Source: Thermoflexales bacterium (GTDB taxonomy: Bacteria; Chloroflexota; Anaerolineae; Fen-1058). From it: 9,978 bases of DNA. Positions within the stretch are counted from its first letter, which is position 1, and each line of letters begins with the position of its first letter. Both the position numbers and the translations under genes were made by a program. The notes under the pieces are model-generated. The model had not been told where the DNA came from, ran no database searches, and saw nothing but the letters and a program-made list of their open reading frames with translations. The DNA is taken from positions 1-9,978 of the forward strand of contig JAFGFO010000024.1 in assembly GCA_016931085.1 (NCBI GenBank). The letters are read 5' to 3'. Shown here piece after piece: positions 1 to 7,008 of the stretch.

Positions 1-17
1 CAGTTCCTTCGGAACTG
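1..17. other. Small perfect hairpin at the left edge
   Basis: Arms CAGTTCC (1-7) and GGAACTG (11-17) are exact reverse complements around a TTC loop, giving a 7-bp stem. No T-tract follows on the plus strand, and the bases to the left are outside the window. It could be the terminator stem of a gene to the left read in either direction, or part of a small palindromic repeat. Only the hairpin itself is seen. Confidence 0.4.
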
Positions 18-46
18 CGACCGGCAGACGGCCTTGCCAGTACAAC

Positions 47-72
47 TTGACTCATTTGTCAATATTTTGACC
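47..72 (+). promoter_or_regulatory. TTGAC half-site cluster upstream of the secreted protein gene
   Basis: TTGAC at 47-51 and GTCAA at 58-62 form an inverted repeat with a 6-base spacer. A further TTGAC lies at 67-71, exactly 20 bases from the first. The stretch is visibly AT-richer than the surrounding DNA. TTGACT (47-52) could be a -35 box, but the best -10-like sequences (CATATA at 73-78, TATAGA at 75-80) sit 20-22 bases away, which is too far for a standard sigma-70 promoter. It is therefore either a poor promoter or an operator for a dimeric regulator. No regulator gene is adjacent. Confidence 0.3.
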
Positions 73-112
73 CATATAGATATCTAGACCAAAAGCCGAC
101 GGGATTCTTCAC

Positions 113-3100
113 ATGAACAAAAAAGTTGTTACCGTGCTCATTTTGACCTTGACAGTGGCGTTTGCCGTGACCAGCTCGGTCGCTGAGCTTCGAGCTATGC
201 CGCCTCCCCCAGAGCCAGACCATCAAAAGCTTGATCCGCTATCATTCCGGGGGCCGATGACACTCGCCCCGGATAATCCAAACACTCAATCAGCCGGCAT
301 ACCTGAAATGGCGGCCTGGAGCAAGCTCGTTTTCCAGTCCTTACGCGATGACAATTGGGAAATCTACTTGGCCAACGGCGATGGCTCTAACCAGACCCGC
401 TTGACCTATGACGGCGCTACAGACGCCTACCCACGCCTCAATCGCGGCTGCACCCGCATTGCCTTTGCCTCCAGGCGCACCGGCAATTATGAGATTTTCT
501 CCATGAAGCCAGATGGGACAGATGTGGTACAACTGACATCCGCCGAAGCCAACGACTATAATCCCTTCTGGTCGCCTGATGGGGTCAAGATCGCGTTCAG
601 CTCGTACCGCGACGGGCAATCCGAGATTTACGTCATGAACGCCGATGGTAGCAACCCCACTCGACTGACTTGGAATGAGGCATACGATGGCGAGCCAGCC
701 TGGTCACCCGATGGAGCCAAGATCGCTTTCACCTCCAATCGAAGCGGGGCATATCACATCTGGGGGATGAATAGTGATGGCAGCCAGCCAACACAGCTTT
801 CAGACCGCCCCTACAACGGCGAGCATCCGGCCTGGTCACCCGACGGCAAGTGGATCGCCTACGATGCGGATACCTACAATAACGGTTGGCAGGATATATG
901 GCTGATGAACGCCGATGGCTCGGACGAGCAGTATATGTATGCTTCCCGCCGACTTTATACAGATTCCTGGGTGCGGAGCTGGTCGCCGGATGGGCACTAT
1001 GTGGCTATAACCACCATCTCCTTTATCTACCACGAAGGCTATTTATACTGGACCTCAGCTTTCTTGGACGCCTGGCAAGTAGGGGCCTGGGATACCACTG
1101 TACGCTTGAGTAGCCAGGGAACAGATTGGTACCCAGATTGGCAAACGTGTGATATCGACGCACCGGCATCGAGCGTGCATACCTTGCCCTCTCAATCGCC
1201 TGGCCCCATCCCTGTCAGGTGGTCCAGCACGGAGATGGGATCTGGCCTTCAAGATTACGATGTCCAGGTGAAAGAGGGTTCAGGAGCGTGGACTGGTTGG
1301 CTGACGAGCACGCTAGAGATCCAATCGCTTTATCCTGGCATAGGGGGGCGCACTTATTATTTTCGCAGCCGGGCCAGGGACAAGGCTGGCAATGTAGAGC
1401 CGTGGCCGGCGGACTATGATGCCTTCACCACCGTAGAGGCCCAAGCCCCAAGCAGTGTTATAGAGCCGCTGCCTGCCTATTCGCACAACGAGCCGGCCAT
1501 CCGTTGGGGCGGCAAGGATCTTGGAGGTTCTGGAATCAAGACTTTTGACGTGCAGTATCAGGACGTGGCCAATGGTGCTTGGAATGATTGGCAAGTAGGC
1601 GTAGCGGTCACTAACGCCACTTTCACCGGCACACTTGGCCGTACTTATGCCTTTCGCTCCCGCGCCACAGACAATGCCCAAAACGTGGAGCCTTGGCCGG
1701 CCGGGGGCGGCGACGCGTCCACTACGCTTTACAAGTGGGGGATAAGTGGCGTGATGCGCGACAACGCCGGCGCGCCGGTGAGTGGGGGCACCATCACCAC
1801 TACGCCAGGCGCTTTGGCAGCTTTCCCCAGCGATCCCCAAGGCGCTTATCAAGCCTACGTCGCCTATGACACGAGCATCTACCAAGTCGCTTGGGGGAAG
1901 AATGGTTACGGGCTTCCGCCTGTCACAAGCTTTGACGCCGCCCAAGACGCCCACCTGGATGTGGTTCTTCCCCCCATTGACGACGTCGTCAAGGATGGCG
2001 GATTTGAGGACGGGCGACTGGGGTCTGACTGGATAAGCCGAGACGAGGTCGCACCTATCGTCACCAGCACTACCAGGTACATGGGTAACCTTGCCGTTCT
2101 GTTCGGCCGTCCGTTCGCATTTGAATCGCCTGTGAACGTGACGTGCCTGCCCGGTTGGCCTCAACTGCAGCAATTGGTGCTAGATAGGCGTGGGACTCCT
2201 CATCTCTTGTGGCAGGAATGGACAGTCGGCGACTATACACTGTATTACACCCAGCGAGAAGACGACGGCAACTGGCTCAGTCCTCAAAGCCTAACCAGCA
2301 GCCCCGATCCCGGCCAAAGCAACGCGTGGATGGGTGTAGATGCCCTTGGCATCGTTCATGTCCTGTGGCAAGACTATACTGAGGGACAGAGTCAGGTCTT
2401 TTATGCGCAGCGAAACAGCGCCGGAAGCTGGTCATCTCCTTACAATGTCTCGAACATGCCTGATGGAGCCGCGCTACGTAGCGCGGCAATAGATGACAAC
2501 AATGTCCTCCATGTCATTTTTGTAGAGCACGCGGATATTCAAACCGCGGCAATACTTCACTATGTTCGGCGTCAAAGCGGCGGAACGTGGTCTACGTCTC
2601 AAGCTATTTCGGGAGGGACTGGCTACGCAGGAAGCTCCCAAGTGCAAGCAGATGCCAGCGGAACGGCTCATGTGATATGGGTGGCTGCCGACTACAAGCT
2701 CTACTATGTTCAATGCCAAGGCAATGCGTGCTCCAGCCCGTACATGTTTGCCAGCAATCCCATATTCACGGTGCTACAAATGACGGTCACTCCAAACGGT
2801 CGGGTTCACATGACGTGGGATGACTGGGATCACGTCCGTTACATCGAGCGTGACAGTAACGGGCATTGGTCTCCCGTCAAAACGCTTTCAGCCGGGATTG
2901 GGGGATACTGGCCCCAGATCGGCATGAGCGAAGATGGCCAGATTCACGTCGTATGGTTTCGTAGGTATGGTGCAACGTGCCACGCTTGGAAACAAGCCCA
3001 AGGCTCTTGGTCCAGCCCGCAATGCGTCGCCCAACCTTCCTATGGCTTCCAGGATGGAATGGCCACTGCAGTTGACAGGCAAGGCAACGTTCACCTGGTA

Positions 3101-4060
3101 TGGTCCTATCGCACCTCGTATTTTAATCCGGAATGGAGCTGGGACGTCTATTACGTTCAATGGAGACAACATACAGGGGCCTGGACTGCTCCGCGCCTAC
3201 TGGACATAGTTGACACGCCCAACGGCATAGCGGCGCAACTGGCTGTGGACGACAAGGGACATGTCAACATGATACGGACAGGTATAGGTCCATGGGGAGA
3301 TCCCGATATATTCTATCTCCGTTCACTCTCTGCCGAGCAAAGCAGCGATGTGACCATCGCCCAGGCCGTCACCATACCGATGACCATGTCCACACCTGTC
3401 CTCTCTTTCCTGTATCAATTCGGCAGCACATCTTTGGCTGGCGGAAACTGGTTTAGAGCCTCTGTGAACGACGGCATCACGGCCACGACGCTCGTCTCTA
3501 TCAACGCGGTTACCGACGATTGGACGCATCGCTGGTTCGATTTGAGCTCCTGGCGCGGGCAAGTCCTCACTGTGGCCTTTGATGTTCGCCATGTCGGCGG
3601 ATTCCCGACTGCCTGGGCTTATCTTGATGAGGTCACGCTTGGGTCAGCGAATCCTGACTTGTGGGTGAGCAAGAGCAGCCCGCCAGCCGCCAAGCCTGGT
3701 GAGCAAGTCGTCTACACTATCTCGTATGGCAACCAGGGGGGCGCGCCGGCCAGCGGCATGCGGTTTACGGACACTCTACCGGCCGAGCTGGACGTAGTCG
3801 GCGCCAATCCATCGCCTGTCGTCTCTGGTTCACTACTTCTGGACTGGGGGTGGGACGTCAGAGATTTGCCGGCTCAGAGCGGGCCTTTTGTCATCGTGAT
3901 CACGGCCAACGTGTCGGCTACCATACCGATGTTCAGCAATTTAACGAACACGGTTCGCATCCAGTCCACGTCGGGTGAATTGGAAACAGCGAATAATGTG
4001 GCGAGTGCCCTGACTTTTATCGGGTATCGCGTTTACCTGCCGCTGGTGGCCAGGCACTAA
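113..4060 (+). CDS. Secreted multidomain beta-propeller protein (PD40, FnIII-like, inserted propeller, DUF11, C-terminal YLPLV motif)
   Basis: This 1315-residue protein is very probably exported. Residues 1-28 look like a signal peptide: MNKK, a hydrophobic core, then an A-rich cleavage region. Residues 66-300 carry six TolB/PD40-type propeller units, with WSPDG motifs at W153, W197, W241 and W290 and the companion pattern EIY-x-MNADGS. Residues 347-442 and 445-541 are two FnIII-like domains, each ending in NVEPWP. Residues 541-623 resemble a carboxypeptidase-regulatory domain (ISG-x-V-x-D...GAPVSGG). A GGFEDG motif (629-634) opens a jelly-roll half, then eight H-[VLM]-x-[WFM]-type units follow (H697 to H1050), then a second jelly-roll half ending LDEVTLGS. 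Residues 1180-1302 are a DUF11 domain, and the tail is YRVYLPLVARH. No catalytic motif or sialidase Asp box is visible, so binding, adhesion or a surface structural role is more likely than enzymatic activity. The ATG at 113 is chosen because the signal peptide begins there; the ribosome-binding site (GACGGG, about 9 bases upstream) is weak. It converges on the minus-strand cluster. The specific ligand is unknown. Confidence 0.9.
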   Translation: MNKKVVTVLILTLTVAFAVTSSVAELRAMPPPPEPDHQKLDPLSFRGPMTLAPDNPNTQSAGIPEMAAWSKLVFQSLRDDNWEIYLANGDGSNQTRLTYDGATDAYPRLNRGCTRIAFASRRTGNYEIFSMKPDGTDVVQLTSAEANDYNPFWSPDGVKIAFSSYRDGQSEIYVMNADGSNPTRLTWNEAYDGEPAWSPDGAKIAFTSNRSGAYHIWGMNSDGSQPTQLSDRPYNGEHPAWSPDGKWIAYDADTYNNGWQDIWLMNADGSDEQYMYASRRLYTDSWVRSWSPDGHYVAITTISFIYHEGYLYWTSAFLDAWQVGAWDTTVRLSSQGTDWYPDWQTCDIDAPASSVHTLPSQSPGPIPVRWSSTEMGSGLQDYDVQVKEGSGAWTGWLTSTLEIQSLYPGIGGRTYYFRSRARDKAGNVEPWPADYDAFTTVEAQAPSSVIEPLPAYSHNEPAIRWGGKDLGGSGIKTFDVQYQDVANGAWNDWQVGVAVTNATFTGTLGRTYAFRSRATDNAQNVEPWPAGGGDASTTLYKWGISGVMRDNAGAPVSGGTITTTPGALAAFPSDPQGAYQAYVAYDTSIYQVAWGKNGYGLPPVTSFDAAQDAHLDVVLPPIDDVVKDGGFEDGRLGSDWISRDEVAPIVTSTTRYMGNLAVLFGRPFAFESPVNVTCLPGWPQLQQLVLDRRGTPHLLWQEWTVGDYTLYYTQREDDGNWLSPQSLTSSPDPGQSNAWMGVDALGIVHVLWQDYTEGQSQVFYAQRNSAGSWSSPYNVSNMPDGAALRSAAIDDNNVLHVIFVEHADIQTAAILHYVRRQSGGTWSTSQAISGGTGYAGSSQVQADASGTAHVIWVAADYKLYYVQCQGNACSSPYMFASNPIFTVLQMTVTPNGRVHMTWDDWDHVRYIERDSNGHWSPVKTLSAGIGGYWPQIGMSEDGQIHVVWFRRYGATCHAWKQAQGSWSSPQCVAQPSYGFQDGMATAVDRQGNVHLVWSYRTSYFNPEWSWDVYYVQWRQHTGAWTAPRLLDIVDTPNGIAAQLAVDDKGHVNMIRTGIGPWGDPDIFYLRSLSAEQSSDVTIAQAVTIPMTMSTPVLSFLYQFGSTSLAGGNWFRASVNDGITATTLVSINAVTDDWTHRWFDLSSWRGQVLTVAFDVRHVGGFPTAWAYLDEVTLGSANPDLWVSKSSPPAAKPGEQVVYTISYGNQGGAPASGMRFTDTLPAELDVVGANPSPVVSGSLLLDWGWDVRDLPAQSGPFVIVITANVSATIPMFSNLTNTVRIQSTSGELETANNVASALTFIGYRVYLPLVARH

Positions 4061-4186
4061 GTCCCATGCTTTCACTCAAATGTCAAAGTGGGAGATTATG
4101 CCGCATAAGAAAGGAATCAACGATGCTTCGCGTGATGTTGGGGCGTGGTCAAGGGGATCACGAAACGTGAAACCTGAAACTTGAAA
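4061..4186. other. Convergent intergenic gap
   Basis: These 126 bases separate two genes that face each other. They hold the GAAAC heptamer array at the right end and a weak CACT/AGTG stem (about 4073-4090, 10-base loop, extendable with G-T pairs) that has no T-run after it. No convincing bidirectional terminator or small gene is visible. Confidence 0.6.
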
Positions 4187-4187
4187 C
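4162..4187. repeat. Phased GAAAC heptamer array, four units
   Basis: GAAAC occurs at 4162-4166, 4169-4173, 4176-4180 and 4183-4187, an exact 7-base period with variable two-base spacers (GT, CT, TT). On the minus strand it reads GTTTC-NN repeated. The last unit overlaps the stop codon of the DUF4129 gene (stop at 4189-4187). The first unit is also part of a small TCACG-AAA-CGTGA stem (4158-4170). A related array lies at 6979-6997 after moxR. Confidence 0.8.
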
Positions 4188-5740
4188 TATCTCTTGTTGC
4201 GCTTGAGGCCCTGCAGCGCCGCCCTGACCTTTTCCCAATGGGCGCGCACGCGCCCGGCCCAGCTTGGCTCGACCGCCCGCCGGCTGTAGCGCGCTTCTAC
4301 GAACGCTTGGGTGAGCGAGGCCAGGTCCTGCTGTGCCTCGGGCAGGAGTGGCTCTAAATCCGCGTCGTATTCGTAGGGGGTTTGAGAGATCCGGCGCGGG
4401 ACGCCTTGCTGGCCGGCGCGCCGCACGATGCTCAGGTAATAGTACATCACGCGCTCGCGGGGCGACAACGCTCTCAGGCGGAAAAAGCGCCGGGGTACCC
4501 CCACCCACTGCTGCACCCTCTGCCAGGGCAGCTTGGGCCACTGGCGGGGAAGCCGCCGCTGGACAGCGCCTCCCCACTTGCGTAAGCTCTGCCACAGGTC
4601 CAGCCACAAGCGGCGCAGCGCCTGAAGGGGGCCAAAGGCCGCCAACGCCCGCAGCAGGCCAGGATGGTCCTGGAAATAGCTTTTCAGCACGTAGAAACAT
4701 ATCCCCACCAGCACGACCCAAAACGCCAGCGATTTGATGATCTCGAACCAGGGCAAAGAGGCGGCCGAGGGCATTCCCCCGCTAAACGGGGACTCCTCGA
4801 TGGGAGTTAACTCGGGTTGGTCAGGGCCCACTAGCCCCTCCAACAGCCAGGCCAGCCAACTGAGCGGCCAGTAACACAGCAGGGCAATCACCATGCTGAT
4901 AAGCGCCAGGATGTTGTATATCGCATCCAGGGCCATGCCGGCCGTTTCCAGCAGGCCGTAGGTGTAACTGTTGGGCAGCACGAAAGCGATTACGGCTGCC
5001 AGGCCCATCAAGACCAGGCCGTAACGCACCCACCGACGGTGCAGCACGCTGGCGATTTTTGCTCCCTGGTCTTGCCAGTGCTGGCGTTGCACGACGAGGC
5101 GCACTTGCCCCAGCAGGAGTAACCCCATCACAAAGTACACCAACACGTTGAGCACCATGCCGGGCACGGGGGGGTGGCGCAGGTCCAACAAGAAAGCCAC
5201 ACCCAGGCGGGTCAAGCCGCTAAAGATCAAGAGCACGATGCCGCCCACAAAAAAGCGCGCGGCCAGGTTGTCCAGGGGAGACACGTAACCCGGATAGTGC
5301 TCGGGGGGCTCTCCGAGTCGATGTATGTCGACCGCGGTCTGGGTGGCCGCGTACCACGAGCAGCACACCAGGCTAAACGCGACCAGGGTCTCCGCGTCAA
5401 ACAAGTTCCACGGTGTGGAGGACCAGGTGCGGATGTCGGCCCAGATCGCGCTCCAACTGTCTCCGGCGTAGCTGCCGGCCTTGAGCAGGATGAAAAACGT
5501 GAACAGCTCGACCAGGCGGAACTTGAACATGTCTTCACCGTACACCCACCTGGCTCGAATCAGGCGGTAGGAGTAATGGGCTTCCAAGGCGGCCAGGATA
5601 CAACCCGTGAGGAGAAGCGTCGCGTTCCAGTCGGCAATGTAGAGATGTATCAGCTCTACGATAGAGAGCGCGATGCAGCTCACCATGATCCCTAGCGCCA
5701 GGGGCTGCAACAAGAGTTCCACCCACAGCCTGGATTTCAC
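4187..5740 (-). CDS. Polytopic membrane protein with C-terminal DUF4129 domain
   Basis: The protein is 517 residues from the preferred start. Its first ~355 residues are largely hydrophobic, with about eight or nine membrane segments (roughly 10-34, 40-57, 76-91, 118-138, 160-180, 194-213, 241-258, 275-300, 336-354). A basic, Trp/Arg-rich stretch follows, then a soluble DUF4129-type domain at about 425-500 recognised by LSPRERVMYYYLSIVRRAG and the later TPYEY (454-458). DUF4129 is best known as the C-terminal part of transglutaminase-like membrane proteins and as a companion of MoxR/DUF58 genes; here there is no transglutaminase domain. The GTG at 5740 is preferred because it overlaps the DUF58 stop as GTGA and has AGGGG seven bases upstream. 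A GTG at 5770 in the same frame would add ten residues. The gene is the last of the minus-strand cluster. Function is unproven: probably a membrane anchor or partner for the MoxR/DUF58 system at the cell envelope. Confidence 0.85.
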   Translation of the reverse strand: MKSRLWVELLLQPLALGIMVSCIALSIVELIHLYIADWNATLLLTGCILAALEAHYSYRLIRARWVYGEDMFKFRLVELFTFFILLKAGSYAGDSWSAIWADIRTWSSTPWNLFDAETLVAFSLVCCSWYAATQTAVDIHRLGEPPEHYPGYVSPLDNLAARFFVGGIVLLIFSGLTRLGVAFLLDLRHPPVPGMVLNVLVYFVMGLLLLGQVRLVVQRQHWQDQGAKIASVLHRRWVRYGLVLMGLAAVIAFVLPNSYTYGLLETAGMALDAIYNILALISMVIALLCYWPLSWLAWLLEGLVGPDQPELTPIEESPFSGGMPSAASLPWFEIIKSLAFWVVLVGICFYVLKSYFQDHPGLLRALAAFGPLQALRRLWLDLWQSLRKWGGAVQRRLPRQWPKLPWQRVQQWVGVPRRFFRLRALSPRERVMYYYLSIVRRAGQQGVPRRISQTPYEYDADLEPLLPEAQQDLASLTQAFVEARYSRRAVEPSWAGRVRAHWEKVRAALQGLKRNKR

Positions 5741-6927
5741 GACCACACCCCTGTATCGGCTTCGCGCCACACGTAATGAACCGGCACCGCAAAGGCCTGG
5801 CCCCGTTTCTCGATGCCGGTCAGCCGGGGATCGTGGGGCGGATCCACCAGGATCAGCGCCACGGCAAAGCCGGCCCGCTTGAGATAAACCAGGCTGTCGA
5901 ACAACTCTTCGCCGGCCTTCCCGGTGATGACGGCCAGTGTCGCCCCCCAGGACAGCCGCAGGCTCTCGCGCCGCAGCATGTCGGCAAAGGGCGTGGCTGT
6001 GGTGACTTGAACCCGTGCCAGTATTTCCAGCAGGCTCATCAGGTGAGCGCGCTCCGAGCGCGGCGCGAGAAAAAAGTGAGCTCGCTCGTCCGACACCGAA
6101 TCGTGGGCCTCGATGGCCAGGCCAACCGGCAGCTTTTCGTGAACGACGATGTGGTTGGCGATTGAGGCCGCCACGACGATGGCCAGCTCGGTGGCCGTGT
6201 AACGCCGGCGGCCTTCGTAATTGGCCTCGTCCAGGTCGAGGCAGATGAGCGTTTCGCGCGCGATGGCCGCTTGGTAGCGCTTGACCAGCAGCCGCCCGGC
6301 GCCGGCACTGGCCGTCCAGTGGATGTGACGCGGCGAGTCGCCGGCTTGATAGTCACGCACGCCCATGAGACGGGTCGGATCTTGAAAGAGGGGCGAGCGA
6401 GCCGGCAACGCCGCCAGCGGGGAGTGCGTGGGCAGTCCCAATCGCGAGATAGGGACGATGCGCGGGTAGACGATGATGCGTTCGGCCTCAACGTGGATGG
6501 GCGGCTGGCGAATGGCGCCCAGCAAATCGCCCGTTCGCAAGGTCAGCGGCCCAAGTGGGTAGTATCCTCGCTGGCGGCAGGTGAGGGTGTAGCTCAAGCG
6601 CTGCTGCTGGCGGGGCCCCAGGCTGATCACCTCGGTGCGAAAAGGCGACGAGATCAACTGCGTCGGCAGCAATTCATCCACTTGCAGCCAGGGCAGGGGC
6701 AGCCAGCTCTTTTCACGCACGAGCAGCTCTACCGTCACCCGGTCACCGCAAAAAGCCCTCTCCACAAAGTTCCGCTTGACCTGCAAGCCTTTGACGGCGT
6801 GCGTGAGCCACAGGCGCGACAGCACATAGACGGCAAAGAAGAGATAGGCGATGGTGAAATAAAAATCGACGCGCAGGAAGGCCGCGATCAGGAACAGGAC
6901 CACCAGGAAGGAAATAAAGTTGCGCAT
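5737..6927 (-). CDS. DUF58 domain protein (vWA-like, membrane-anchored)
   Basis: This 396-residue protein has the usual DUF58 layout. Two hydrophobic segments at about 3-18 and 22-38 form an N-terminal membrane hairpin. A beta-rich region follows (FCGDRVTVELLVREKSWLPLPW and onward). The family signature is at 188-218: MGVRDYQAGDSPRHIHW followed by SAGAGRLLVKRY. After it comes a vWA-like fold beginning ETLICLDLDEA (225-235). The metal-site motif is degenerate: the DxSxS of classical vWA domains reads D231-L-D233-E-A235, lacking both serines. DUF58 proteins are typically encoded next to MoxR ATPases and are thought to be their partners or substrates. Here moxR is 81 bases upstream and the DUF4129 gene overlaps the stop by four bases. 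The ATG at 6927 is preceded only by GGTGA placed too close to be a good ribosome-binding site, so translation may depend on the upstream gene. The start is supported by the membrane segment beginning immediately. Confidence 0.9.
   Translation of the reverse strand: MRNFISFLVVLFLIAAFLRVDFYFTIAYLFFAVYVLSRLWLTHAVKGLQVKRNFVERAFCGDRVTVELLVREKSWLPLPWLQVDELLPTQLISSPFRTEVISLGPRQQQRLSYTLTCRQRGYYPLGPLTLRTGDLLGAIRQPPIHVEAERIIVYPRIVPISRLGLPTHSPLAALPARSPLFQDPTRLMGVRDYQAGDSPRHIHWTASAGAGRLLVKRYQAAIARETLICLDLDEANYEGRRRYTATELAIVVAASIANHIVVHEKLPVGLAIEAHDSVSDERAHFFLAPRSERAHLMSLLEILARVQVTTATPFADMLRRESLRLSWGATLAVITGKAGEELFDSLVYLKRAGFAVALILVDPPHDPRLTGIEKRGQAFAVPVHYVWREADTGVWS
5748..5752 (-). promoter_or_regulatory. 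Ribosome-binding site deciding the DUF4129 start
   Basis: AGGGG on the minus strand lies seven bases before the GTG at 5740, inside the end of the DUF58 gene. It supports the internal GTG over the in-frame GTG at 5770 and implies translational coupling through the GTGA overlap. Confidence 0.55.
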
Positions 6928-6978
6928 TTCACCAGCAAATTAGCTTTGCCATGAATGTCGAACCTGACGCTTCGCGCT

Positions 6979-6997
6979 GAAACCTGAAACCTGAAAC
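6979..6997. repeat. Phased GAAAC heptamer array, three units
   Basis: GAAAC occurs at 6979-6983, 6986-6990 and 6993-6997 with an exact 7-base period, here with CT spacers. It begins about a dozen bases downstream of the moxR stop (7011-7009) in the moxR-DUF58 gap. The plus-strand sequence GCTTCGCG lies just before it (6969-6976), and the same eight bases occur ahead of the array at 4162-4187 (4125-4132), so the two loci may share an ancestral element. Confidence 0.75.
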
Positions 6998-7008
6998 CCA
7001 TTAATAGT

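Noticed and set aside
1313..2173. A 286-codon open frame on the minus strand
   Set aside because: It lies wholly antisense to the large secreted protein gene, whose domains are clear through this stretch. The translation has no recognisable domain and low-complexity Arg/Gly/Pro content.
2165..3330. Active sialidase domain
   Set aside because: No Asp boxes, no Arg triad and no Tyr/Glu nucleophile pair could be found; only the repeat rhythm resembles the superfamily.
4068..4095. Possible terminator between the convergent genes
   Set aside because: The stem is short (CACT/AGTG, only extended by wobble pairs), the loop is 10 bases, and no T-run follows on either strand.
4162..4187. CRISPR-like array from regularly spaced repeats
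   Set aside because: Units are five bases with two-base spacers, far too short for a CRISPR repeat-spacer pattern, and no cas gene is present.
4158..4721. A 187-codon minus-strand frame overlapping the DUF4129 domain
   Set aside because: It overlaps the conserved DUF4129 region out of frame and is Pro/Ala/Arg-rich without any recognisable element.
6271..6954. A 227-codon open frame on the plus strand over the DUF58 gene
   Set aside because: Antisense shadow: the minus-strand frame carries the DUF58 signature, and this one shows only charged low-complexity sequence.
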